DNA from: Chloropicon primus
Lineage: Eukaryota; Chlorophyta; Chloropicophyceae; Chloropicales; Chloropicaceae
DNA length: 64,000 bases
Direction: 5' to 3'
Assembly: GCA_023205875.1 (NCBI GenBank)
Contig: CP060762.1
Coordinates: 248,001-312,000, forward strand
Positions 17,367 through 25,951 of this stretch are shown here, piece after piece. A program made the position numbers and the translations under genes. Positions within the stretch are counted from its first letter, which is position 1. Each line of letters opens with the position of its first letter. Under the pieces are notes generated by a model. The model saw only the letters and a list, made by a program, of their open reading frames with translations, was not told where the DNA came from and did no database searches.

Positions 17367-19865
17367 ATGGCGAGGGGAAGGGGCGAGAGGGGGCGGAGGG
17401 GCTTGGGTGGCCTCGCCCTCGTGGCGCTCTTCGTCCTACATGCGGAGGCGCAGCAGCAGGGGGTGGGGGAGCTGAACACGACGGTCATCCAAGAAGGCGC
17501 GGACTTCAACCCGCTGGCGTCGAACGCCCTCGAGTGCGAGATAGAGCTGACGTACAGCGCTTCGGCGATCAATATGCCGAAGTTCGACGCGACTTTCGCG
17601 ATTCGGAACAACAGGCCCTCGGAGCTGAGCGCGTGGCAAGTGGTGTGGAGGTACGAGAACGAGAAGCTGATCCCGGGAAGCGTGGAGGGCGCTATCTTGC
17701 TCGCGACGGGGACGAGCAGCGGGCAGCCTGCCCGAGTCGTGAACACGAGGAACAACGCCCCGATCCAGGCCTTCTCCACCAAGGGCTTTGCTTTCCAGGC
17801 CTACAGCACTTTGGAGGACACCGCAGGCAGGAACACCTCGAGGGCGCCGAGCTCGGTGAGCGTGAACGGTCTTTCCTGTGCGGCGCTCTACTCGTCCGAG
17901 GGAATCGAAGGGATCAGAGAGGAGTTCTCTGACAGCGTGACGAGCATCGAGCAGTGCATCCCCCCCGGGGAGACGAATTCCTCGGAGGTGCTGTTCTTGC
18001 CGAGTTGCGAGCAAACCTACTGCTGCGGCCTCCTGACGTCGTCGGGGACCACGAACTCCCAGCAAGTAGAAGACCTGCAGAAGCAGAGGGCCCGCAAGAG
18101 TCTGCTCCCCACCAAGATCATCGAGGAGGAGAATGACATAGCATGGGTGGACTGCAGCTATAAATCAAAAGTAGTCTTGGTGCAGAACGCCACGTCGGGG
18201 GGGGAGGGGAAGTCCGGCAGCACGTCGGGGGAGGACGTTCTGACCGCCGCGATGATCGAGCCGGGCGGTTACTTTGGGGTGTGCACGAACACAAGCGTCG
18301 GCCCTTTGTTCGGGGAGGATTATTTTGACTTTTACATGCTGTCAAACAAGGAGCAGGCAGTGTCCTTGAACGTTGCGTTGGGGGTGTCGACGCAAGGACC
18401 GAAAACTGCCCTGCAGCAGCTCATCGAGACAGAGAAGCCCATGTATGCCGTCACTGACCTCAACCAGGCCGACCCTTGGACGTACGTGAACCTGGATCTG
18501 AACGACTTGGGGGTCCCCGGGTGGGCTTTCTTCGGAATAAAGAACACGGAAGAGAACACGCCGATCCCGGTCTTCATTTATGACATGGGACTTTACGCGG
18601 CAGTAGACGAGCCGGTTGGCAAGGCCCAAAAACCAAAGGGCCTGAACTGGGAGTACCTAAAGAACAACGCCAACTTGACAGTCCTTGCGGGGCAGATAGA
18701 AGCCAGCGGGAAGACGGCTGGAGGGAGCAATGCCTACCTCCCGGCCATCCTCTTCACGATTAGCGCCGTGCTTGTGATCATCGTGATAGGCCTGGCGTCC
18801 ACAATCATCGTGAGGAAGAGGCAGCAAAAGATCGGAAAGCTAGACATGAGTGCAAGCTCGATGAGCGGAAGCGGCTTTTTCAACAAGCTGGATCTGAGGG
18901 GCTTGAAGGACGCGATCATTCAGAGGTATGAGAGGAAAACGAGCATATCGTCCAACGTGCAGCTTGACGGAGCTCCTGAGGACGGTATATTTGATATCGA
19001 CTTTGACGCAGAGATCAAGCTTCAGGAAATCTTGGGTTCCGGTGGTTTTGGCACGGTCCACAAAGGTGTGTGGAAGGGCGACAGCGTTGCTGTGAAGATC
19101 ATGCATGGCATGAACGAGGGATCGAGCCTGCTGGAGGCATTCAAAAAGGAAGTCTTCCTGCTCAGTAGACTGAAGCACCCTGGAATTGTGAATTTTTTGG
19201 GGGCCTCTCTCACGCCACCGAACGTGTGCATCGTGCAGGAGCTGGCCGAGGGAGGCTCTCTCTACACACTTTTGCACGGAGATGGTTCCGAGAACAAGCC
19301 CATGAAGTACGTGGAGCTCCTGCAGTATGGGCTTGACATCGCTGATGCCATGGCGTACTTGCATCCCACGGTCGTTCACAGGGACCTCAAGTCACAGAAC
19401 GTCCTTCTGGATGTCAACAAGAGAGCAAAGGTTTGCGACTTTGGCATTGCGAAGCTGAAGGAGAAGACTCTCTTGACCACAGTGAACAGCCAGGCGGGAA
19501 CACCGGCTTATATGGCCCCCGAATTATTCGCGGCAGGCAACGTCAGCGAGAAGGTTGACGTCTTCTCCTACGGGGTCCTCCTGTGGGAGTGCTTTACTGG
19601 TTGCGTGCCCTGGGACGAATTGTGCACGCCCATGCAAGTGATATTCGCTGTCGGGGTACAAAAGCAGCGGCTTCCGATCCCACCGCACTGCCCTACCTTC
19701 CTCGCCAATCTGATGCAAGACTGTTGGAGGGAGGAGCCTGAAAACAGGCCGTCCTTCAACCAAATTTTAGGATGGATGGAAACAGAATACGACAAGTATG
19801 TCGCTGCGAAGTCTCTTCTTGTGGCAGAAGGACTGAGCCCACGGAGTGACGCTTCTTCTCCATGA
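17367..19865 (+). CDS. receptor-like TKL kinase with a CBM2/COBRA-like ectodomain
   Basis: Single coding exon, 832 residues. ATG 17367 is chosen because it starts a signal peptide (basic MARGRGERGRRG, then GLALVALFVLHAEA). The ectodomain to about 455 has paired cysteines. Its first part (ECEIELTYSA, FAIRNNRPSELSAWQVVW, GFAFQAYST) follows the pattern of CBM2/COBRA-type beta-sandwiches, which is an inference. One membrane segment lies at about 457-483 (AILFTISAVLVIIVIGLAS). The kinase domain (about 548-815) is TKL/Raf-like and looks active: GSGGFGTVHKG, VAVKIM, HRDLKSQN, CDFGIAK, GTPAYMAPE. It is probably a plasma-membrane receptor that senses an extracellular or wall ligand. The leader contains a predicted 183-base intron. 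It is convergent with MKKS, 70 bases between stops. Confidence 0.88.
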   Translation: MARGRGERGRRGLGGLALVALFVLHAEAQQQGVGELNTTVIQEGADFNPLASNALECEIELTYSASAINMPKFDATFAIRNNRPSELSAWQVVWRYENEKLIPGSVEGAILLATGTSSGQPARVVNTRNNAPIQAFSTKGFAFQAYSTLEDTAGRNTSRAPSSVSVNGLSCAALYSSEGIEGIREEFSDSVTSIEQCIPPGETNSSEVLFLPSCEQTYCCGLLTSSGTTNSQQVEDLQKQRARKSLLPTKIIEEENDIAWVDCSYKSKVVLVQNATSGGEGKSGSTSGEDVLTAAMIEPGGYFGVCTNTSVGPLFGEDYFDFYMLSNKEQAVSLNVALGVSTQGPKTALQQLIETEKPMYAVTDLNQADPWTYVNLDLNDLGVPGWAFFGIKNTEENTPIPVFIYDMGLYAAVDEPVGKAQKPKGLNWEYLKNNANLTVLAGQIEASGKTAGGSNAYLPAILFTISAVLVIIVIGLASTIIVRKRQQKIGKLDMSASSMSGSGFFNKLDLRGLKDAIIQRYERKTSISSNVQLDGAPEDGIFDIDFDAEIKLQEILGSGGFGTVHKGVWKGDSVAVKIMHGMNEGSSLLEAFKKEVFLLSRLKHPGIVNFLGASLTPPNVCIVQELAEGGSLYTLLHGDGSENKPMKYVELLQYGLDIADAMAYLHPTVVHRDLKSQNVLLDVNKRAKVCDFGIAKLKEKTLLTTVNSQAGTPAYMAPELFAAGNVSEKVDVFSYGVLLWECFTGCVPWDELCTPMQVIFAVGVQKQRLPIPPHCPTFLANLMQDCWREEPENRPSFNQILGWMETEYDKYVAAKSLLVAEGLSPRSDASSP

Positions 19866-19935
19866 CAAAACACAATGTTTTATATTTTATGTACAATTGA
19901 TAAAAAAGGAACCTTCTTCTTTTCCAAAGCCTCTA

Positions 19936-21561
19936 TTATTGGTACACTATCGTACGGTCGACCCTTGCCAAATTACACGCAGCATCTACTGCGTACTCGA
20001 TTGCCCCAAGCTTGGATAACACCAGATCAAGCAAGCCACGCTGCTTTGAAGTCAAACCCCTCGAGGTCTTCCAGAGTCTTGCGAAGGATTCCTGGTGGTG
20101 GTGGTCCTCCCCCGCGTTCTCTTGCTCCGCGCATCCGCCGACTCGCCTGCTTCCCATAACCTTGCGTGCAACGGACGCCAAGGTGCTCGCAAAGGACTCC
20201 AGAACCTTTGCAGTAAGTCGTTCTTCTCTGGAAAGGGCTCCAGCGGCAGGAATTTGGCTTTTGATCAGCATGGACAAGATGAGTTCTATGCACCCGCCGC
20301 CCGGCACAACGTACGGAGAATGAAGTGCAGAGGCAAGCAACTCAAAGACGGCCCTGCAAGACGATGCCAATTCTTCCATGACAAGTTCATTTGGGGCAGT
20401 CAAGACTACTGTCTGCATGCTTCGGTCGACTGCAGGCTCGAAATTCAAAACAGCTTTCCTCTTCATCCTCCTCAGGTGAATCCCCTTCACCGTGCCGATG
20501 TGAGACTTCAGAGCCCCCAGAGTGGTTCGGGAGAGCGCACTGACGGGCTGGACACCGCAGCAGGCTGCCACTGCATCGATGTGAATCCTAGAGACCCTCT
20601 CGATCGGAATAATGCTCCTCCTCACGAGCTCCTGCTTGATGTATGGGTGGATTGTTTTCTGGCAAGCCACCACCGAGACCCCCTCCGCCGCGAGCAAGCT
20701 CACGACATCGGAAAGCAGGCCCAGCTCAAAGTTCATGGTCGCCTCCCCCGAAGTCAGCGCTCCGTCCACTGTTTCAACGCTCACCCCCGAGTATTGAGAC
20801 AAGTTCTCGCTGACCGCGTTTCTCTCCATATCGACGTCGAGGGAGGTGTTGAAAACGGCAACGGAAGGGCTCTCTATTGGCAAGAGCCTCTCCGTCTCGC
20901 AAGATATGGGAATGTCCACGATAACGCTGGACGTTCTGTACGTCTCCTTTGTGCTGGGCCCGGTCACGGTCACCAGACCTACGTGTGGCTTCTCGAACGT
21001 ATTCGCTGGTATCGAGAGCACAAAGGCTTCTGCCAGGGTCCTGCAAACGTGGTCGACCTCCACCTCGGTCGTGCCAAGCTTCGCCTTTGGCGAGACAACT
21101 GCTCGAGTCAACGCGACGAGTGACTCCATGTCGCTCCAATTCAGCTCTTGTATCGGCCGAACGACACCGACACCGTCCAGCTCGAGGGTCAAGTCCATCT
21201 TCAGCTTGGTTCTCAAATAATCTAAAACACTCTCGAGGCTTTGCGTCATGTGGAAGGAGTCGAAGGGTGACCGCGAGTTCGACCGGATTGCACGGACCAG
21301 ACTCGCCGCAACGACCGCCGCGAGGAGTCCGCCATCGCCAAAGGACTCCACTTGGGCCTGGACGGTCAGCCTCACCAGGGCTCTCGCATACCAAGACTTC
21401 CACCGCAGGGATTCGAACAAGCGTCTGCTTCCGCTGGACAACAGCACTGTGCTCTTGGAGTTGGCTTGGACGCCTTGGACCGAGCCGAGCGGACCAAGAC
21501 TCGACAACGCCACGCGGGAGATGACACCGAGCTCCTCGTCCCACGTCTCCTCCTCCTCCAT
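19936..21561 (-). CDS. MKKS: MKKS/BBS6-like chaperonin
   Basis: Single exon, 541 residues from ATG 21561. It is a divergent group II chaperonin (CCT/TCP-1 fold). The best match from memory is MKKS/BBS6 rather than a CCT subunit. Shared segments are VVACQKTIHPYIKQELVRR, IIPIERVSRIHIDAVAA, GVQPVSAL and VVPGGGCIELILSMLI. The canonical CCT ATP-site GDGTT motif is replaced (SFGDGGLLAAVV), as in BBS-type chaperonins. In animals BBS6 with BBS10 and BBS12 assembles the BBSome core, so the gene implies cilia. The guanylyl cyclase gene lies directly upstream on the same strand, 81 bases away. Confidence 0.8.
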   Translation of the reverse strand: MEEEETWDEELGVISRVALSSLGPLGSVQGVQANSKSTVLLSSGSRRLFESLRWKSWYARALVRLTVQAQVESFGDGGLLAAVVAASLVRAIRSNSRSPFDSFHMTQSLESVLDYLRTKLKMDLTLELDGVGVVRPIQELNWSDMESLVALTRAVVSPKAKLGTTEVEVDHVCRTLAEAFVLSIPANTFEKPHVGLVTVTGPSTKETYRTSSVIVDIPISCETERLLPIESPSVAVFNTSLDVDMERNAVSENLSQYSGVSVETVDGALTSGEATMNFELGLLSDVVSLLAAEGVSVVACQKTIHPYIKQELVRRSIIPIERVSRIHIDAVAACCGVQPVSALSRTTLGALKSHIGTVKGIHLRRMKRKAVLNFEPAVDRSMQTVVLTAPNELVMEELASSCRAVFELLASALHSPYVVPGGGCIELILSMLIKSQIPAAGALSREERLTAKVLESFASTLASVARKVMGSRRVGGCAEQENAGEDHHHQESFARLWKTSRGLTSKQRGLLDLVLSKLGAIEYAVDAACNLARVDRTIVYQ

Positions 21562-21642
21562 GGACGCCAGCTGTCGATGAAAACTGGATCAGATGATCAG
21601 ATGTCAATCCATCCATCCCTTGGGAAGGGTCAGCGTCAGCAA

Positions 21643-23502
21643 TCAACGAAGCAACGAAGGATTCCTCGTGCTGAGCAAGTAGGTTTGCATCTTCCCTTTG
21701 CCTTTCACTTCCATCTTGGCGAGCCTCTCCCAGGGCTCGCCAGGGACGAGATCGACGACGTCTTGCGTGGTGTGTATGCAATCCGGGAGACCTTTTTGCT
21801 CCATCCTGGCCGCAGTGTTCATCGCATCGCCGAACAAGCAAAACCTCAAGTTTTTTGTTCCGACAATGCCACTCATGCAGGGGCCTGTGTGGATCCCGAC
21901 TCGCAATGCAGGTCGGGCGCCAGCACCCGATGGACAATCCACGTCCTTTGCGCTCCGCATGGTTGCCTTTGCGAAGGCAATCATTTGCGTTGTGTTGAAC
22001 TGGGACGCGCTTGTCAGGGCCTGGTCGTGCTCCACGTTGGAGGCAGACGTCATGATGGAACCGGTCACGACGCCAACAGCTGCGACATAACAGTCCCCCA
22101 CGGTCTCGACCTTGTACACATTGAAGTCATCGCACACGTTGTCGAACGTGTAGAACAGTTCATTCAAGAACGACATCACCAAAAGAGGTTCTACTGTCGA
22201 GGACATGGTGGTGAAGCCTACGACGTCCGCAAACATGATGGACACGCCATAGTGCTTGCTGCTCAAGTCTCGAAGATCACTGAGGTTGTCTACTCTCATC
22301 AAGCCCTTCAGGATGCAAGGTGGCAGCAGATTCTCCAAAAGCTTCTTCTGCAACGTCTTTATTCGTTCCTTCTCGCGAATAATCCTGCGATCCTGGTAAG
22401 ATATCATAACCTTGGCAAGAAACCTTCTCCGGCACATTTGCTCGTCGATCCAGGAGCCAAAGAGCAAGATGAAACAGAAGAGAAAGTTCATGGGCGCCAT
22501 GTTCAAGTAAAGCACCGTCTGCATAAACGCTCTCACGGACTGCCACCCATCTTCCCCTGCTCCCCTTGCGAAGGACGTGACAATCGGAATCGAGAGCGCA
22601 AAGTAGAGGACGCCTCCCCCGACAAATAGGGCACAGTTCTGGAGGAAGAGAGTTCCGGTGAACCAGAGGCAGATCGTGAAGAGAGCCACGTACGCCAGGA
22701 AGAGCAAGATTGGCCACAGGTACCAGTCCTTTTTCCCAACGAGGATTGTGATCGTGATGAAGGCAAGTTCGGCGGCGTACACAGAGAACACGATCCACGT
22801 TGCAGCGAACTTCTTTTCTCTCGGCAGGCGCCTGTGCGCAATCCAGTGAAGAATGATGCCCCCGACGTTGAATACGAACAGCACTGCCGTCATAATGACA
22901 AAGAAAGACATGTACTGGAAGGCAAAGTCCTCCACCTGTTCCTCCTCCAGCAGAAACATGTTTTGGCAGAAGGCCTCTCCGGTCCCTCCTGGCGCGACTG
23001 CTACCTGCTTGGTGCAGAAGGCGCTCCGATAAAACTCCATCAGCCCGCTTTGCAACACGAAGAAGAGGATCACCCCCAGCTGCAACAAGTATCCTTTGTA
23101 CACGGCGTCTTTGCAGAGCTCCGCAAGGTTGTTCCTGAAGGCCTCCTCCACCCCATCGCCCTTGAACTTGAGACCGCACCATTTCGTGTGCTGCTTGTAC
23201 ACCTCGTCGTCTATAATGTCCACCCCTCGGCCACCCGCTCCGAGGTAGAGGCCCTTGTAAAAGTCCTTGGCAACGCGTGTCATCGAGTCACTGTCCTTGG
23301 CCTCCTCCTCCTCTCCAGCAGCAGCCGCGGCGCTCGTCGTGAGGAGCATCCGGAGCGAGGCCCTTGGCAGACCCTTCCCATCCTCGGACTCCGACGAGGA
23401 CTCCTCGCCCCAGGACTCGTTCACGATTCGGGTGAACCGTGCCGTCGTGAGCTCGGACCCACCACTCGGCGAGTCCTCCTCCTCCTTGCTTCTGCTTCCC
23501 AT
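21643..23502 (-). CDS. six-TM membrane guanylyl cyclase (class III)
   Basis: Single exon, 619 residues from ATG 23502; the frame is open further upstream but without ATG. An acidic N-terminus precedes six membrane segments at about residues 130-355, then a linker helix (EKERIKTLQKKLLENLLPP) and one class III cyclase domain at about 415-605. Metal-binding Asp residues are in FADVVGFTTM and ETVGDCY. The purine-specifying positions are Glu in YKVETVGD and Cys in FCLFGDAMNTAARM, the pair that selects GTP, whereas adenylyl cyclases have Lys and Asp. The product is therefore probably cGMP. The protein should dimerise to form two sites. Only 81 bases separate it from MKKS downstream, and 227 bases lie between its ATG and that of the divergent gene at 23730. 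Confidence 0.9.
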   Translation of the reverse strand: MGSRSKEEEDSPSGGSELTTARFTRIVNESWGEESSSESEDGKGLPRASLRMLLTTSAAAAAGEEEEAKDSDSMTRVAKDFYKGLYLGAGGRGVDIIDDEVYKQHTKWCGLKFKGDGVEEAFRNNLAELCKDAVYKGYLLQLGVILFFVLQSGLMEFYRSAFCTKQVAVAPGGTGEAFCQNMFLLEEEQVEDFAFQYMSFFVIMTAVLFVFNVGGIILHWIAHRRLPREKKFAATWIVFSVYAAELAFITITILVGKKDWYLWPILLFLAYVALFTICLWFTGTLFLQNCALFVGGGVLYFALSIPIVTSFARGAGEDGWQSVRAFMQTVLYLNMAPMNFLFCFILLFGSWIDEQMCRRRFLAKVMISYQDRRIIREKERIKTLQKKLLENLLPPCILKGLMRVDNLSDLRDLSSKHYGVSIMFADVVGFTTMSSTVEPLLVMSFLNELFYTFDNVCDDFNVYKVETVGDCYVAAVGVVTGSIMTSASNVEHDQALTSASQFNTTQMIAFAKATMRSAKDVDCPSGAGARPALRVGIHTGPCMSGIVGTKNLRFCLFGDAMNTAARMEQKGLPDCIHTTQDVVDLVPGEPWERLAKMEVKGKGKMQTYLLSTRNPSLLR

Positions 23503-23729
23503 CGACGACGACGACGACAACGACGACGACGGAGGTGGCGAGTGAGACCAATTGCCAAGCGACGGCGTCAATGCAAAGGTAGGCTTCTGCGTGCGACGGG
23601 CTCTCCCTTCGCTCCGTCTCCGTCCACCCTTCGGGCTTCCAGGGCTTCCAAGCTCGAGCTCGAGCGTTAAGAAAATCGGAGTCTCCTGTAACGGCCGATC
23701 GATTGAGAAGAGTGCGGAGCTGAAGGGCG

Positions 23730-24298
23730 ATGGTTGGAACGAGGGCGAAGGGAGCGACGAGGAGGTGGGAGGCGATGGGGGAGGACGCGGAGGATCGTGG
23801 TGCCGGATTGAGGCCTCGCCTTGCCACGGCCAAGGAGGAGGAGCTGGACGACTTGGAGAAAGCGATAGAGAGGGTGGAGACGGATACGCGAACGAGGAGC
23901 CAATTGGCGGAGCTCGAGCTGAGGATGGCCAGGTACAAGTGCGTGGTTCATTCCGCGGACGCCATCGTGGAGGCGATCGACACAGTTTTCACGGAGTGAG
24001 TCCTCTCTTTTTTCTTTCTTGCACGTCGCTCGCATCCCCTGACACGACGTACGACGACGGACGCGGACGGTCTTCGTCTTCTCTCTCTCTCTCTCTTCTT
24101 CGTCTTCGTCTTCATCTTCTTCGACCGACCGAAAGGAGCGAGGACGACGCGGGGGGCAAAGGGCGGGCCGGTGAGGATTCCTCCTGCGGCACCTTCTCCG
24201 CATCGAGCTGGTCCTCCGCCTCCGACGAGGAAGGGACCGTCGCGGACGGCGACACCGCGAGCAGCTCGGTGTCCTTCCTTTCCGAAGGGGATTGCTGA
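23730..24298 (+). CDS. small coiled-coil protein of unknown function, 142 aa
   Basis: Two exons, 23730..23995 and 24136..24298, joined in phase 2 with donor GA/GTGAGT and acceptor GAAAG, give 142 residues. Residues 30-88 form a heptad-rich helix (KEEELDDLEKAIERVETD, ELELRMARYKCVVHSADAI). The tail is acidic and Ser-rich. I recognise no family. The size and helix would fit a subunit of a small helical complex such as BLOC-1, which is only a guess. It shares a short bidirectional promoter, with a TAACGG MYB-type core at 23689, with the guanylyl cyclase gene. Confidence 0.6.
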
Positions 24299-24903
24299 GA
24301 TGACGGAGGGCGCGCAGTCAGTCAGTCAGTCAGGCAGGCAGAGAGAGAGGCAACCACGCCATCCAAGTAATCAAGCAAGACTTTTGTCCATGTGCCAGAG
24401 GCACTTATAGACTCCATATGTATATATATCCCAGAAAAGATTATGGGTAGCTAGCTCGGTCTCCATCATCACACGAAAAGAGCAGAAAGAGGAGAAAGAC
24501 TCGCTCTCCGTCGTCCCACGAGAGACACCTCGTGCCCAGCCTTCTCAGCCCTCGTCGTTTTCCTCCCTCCATGGTGATGATGATGATTCTGCTGATCCTT
24601 CAGTGCTCTCTTTGAGGCCTCGGAAGCTCAGGAAGGCAAGAAGCGTGGGCCTAAAAGTAATGCCAGTGGAACAAAACAAAACTGCAAGTGTCATGGGAAA
24701 AGGGAATCCAACCAAGCCTCTCCCTTCCTCCTCCCCTCCTCCCCTCCCTCCCTCCCTTTTTTGGCTGGGGCGGGATCTCCGAATCAATGGCCGAGAGAGC
24801 ATCTGGCTGCTACAATAATCGTAACGCCCAAGAGGCCTCTCGTAACGCCTGAGACCTCGGCTCCTCGTTTGTTGTTCTTGTTGTTGGGGGTCGGTCGGTC
24901 GTC
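24299..24903. other. intergenic region with simple repeats
   Basis: No convincing gene. It contains a CAGT/CAGG tetranucleotide run at 24318-24343, a TATATAT stretch at 24418-24430, and GTAACGCC at 24821 and 24842 shortly before the next start codon. Confidence 0.4.
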
Positions 24904-25797
24904 ATGGTGCTGGACTCCGTGGGCGCGAACGCTTGGGCTGCGTCTCACGAGCCCTTTCGAAGGACGTTCCCCCGCGCGATGCGTCGGTTGGCCAGCTCGA
25001 GCATGCTGAAGCGGGCCACGAGCGAGGGGAAGGAGGGGAGGATGCCCCTCCGGTCGAGGCCAGACTTCACGGGGGTGTGGAAGCAGGTCCACCACGAGAA
25101 CGCGGACGCGTACTTCCAGGCGATGGGGTACCCTTTCGCGACGCGGCGGATCATGCTGCTCGCCATCGGGCAGTCGACCGAGGTGTTGTACCACGAGGGG
25201 GAGAGCATCCACACGAACTCGATCAACAAGCGAGGGGAGTGGCAGCGGACGTACTTGGAGAACGAGGAGAACGTCCCGATGAAGCTGGCGGACGGCCAGT
25301 CTGTGAAGACCAGGTCCTGGTGGGAAAAGGACGAGGGACTCGGCGTGGACGTCCACAAGACCAGGCTCGTGGGGGCCAAGCAAGGCGTCCTCGAGACGTG
25401 GAGGTGGGTCCACGACGGCGACGGCGACGGGGAGGGGGACGACGGGAAGGAGAACGTCGATCCGAGGGGCGGGAAGCCTCCGCCGAGGAAGCCCGGGAAG
25501 ATGGTCGTCAAGTCGATCGTGTACCCGGAGGGAAGGGACGAGGAGAGCATGCTTTGGCACTTTGAGCCGGTGGACGATCAGGGGGGAGCGGCGCCTCACT
25601 TGCTGAAGAGGTTCGAGGAGAGCTACGTGAGGGGATTCCAGCAGGAGGGCGGGGCCGGGGCGTCGTCGCAGGATCCTCGGAAGGATCCGATGCGGGGGGG
25701 GCACAGCAACGAGCGCACGTCGTGGCTCGAGAGGTTCTCGAGAAGCTTGGAGAAATCCTTTGTTGTCACCGCCCCCTCGTTAACGTTCTGGAATTGA
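24904..25797 (+). CDS. FABP/lipocalin-like (calycin) protein
   Basis: Single exon, 297 residues. After about 48 basic residues, a calycin-type start is visible: PDFTGVWKQVHHENADAYFQ, AMGYPFATRRIMLLAIGQS. The GxW motif and the FATR helix match intracellular fatty-acid-binding proteins, whose ligand sits in a ten-stranded barrel. The following strands (TEVLYHEGESIHTNSINKRG, VLETWRWVH) fit. An insert of about 35 acidic residues interrupts the barrel near residues 178-212, and the last 80 residues are extra. The family match is by pattern, and ligand and location are unknown. The basic, Arg/Ser-rich N-terminus could be an organelle presequence. Confidence 0.65.
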   Translation: MVLDSVGANAWAASHEPFRRTFPRAMRRLASSSMLKRATSEGKEGRMPLRSRPDFTGVWKQVHHENADAYFQAMGYPFATRRIMLLAIGQSTEVLYHEGESIHTNSINKRGEWQRTYLENEENVPMKLADGQSVKTRSWWEKDEGLGVDVHKTRLVGAKQGVLETWRWVHDGDGDGEGDDGKENVDPRGGKPPPRKPGKMVVKSIVYPEGRDEESMLWHFEPVDDQGGAAPHLLKRFEESYVRGFQQEGGAGASSQDPRKDPMRGGHSNERTSWLERFSRSLEKSFVVTAPSLTFWN

Positions 25798-25869
25798 CGG
25801 GAGGCCGTCGTTGCCCGGCTGCCACAGCAGGTAACAGACATAAGAAACGTGAAAAAAAAACTAAAATCC

Positions 25870-25874
25870 TGTAA
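25870..25874 (+). terminator. TGTAA poly(A) signal of the FABP-like gene
   Basis: TGTAAACC about 73 bases after the stop, in the gap to the convergent F-box gene. Confidence 0.4.
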
Positions 25875-25951
25875 ACCTAAAAATTAGAAACAGCACTTCG
25901 AGGCGCGTGAGTTGTCGTCTCGTCTCTATGATCTCTATGAAACCTAAAATA

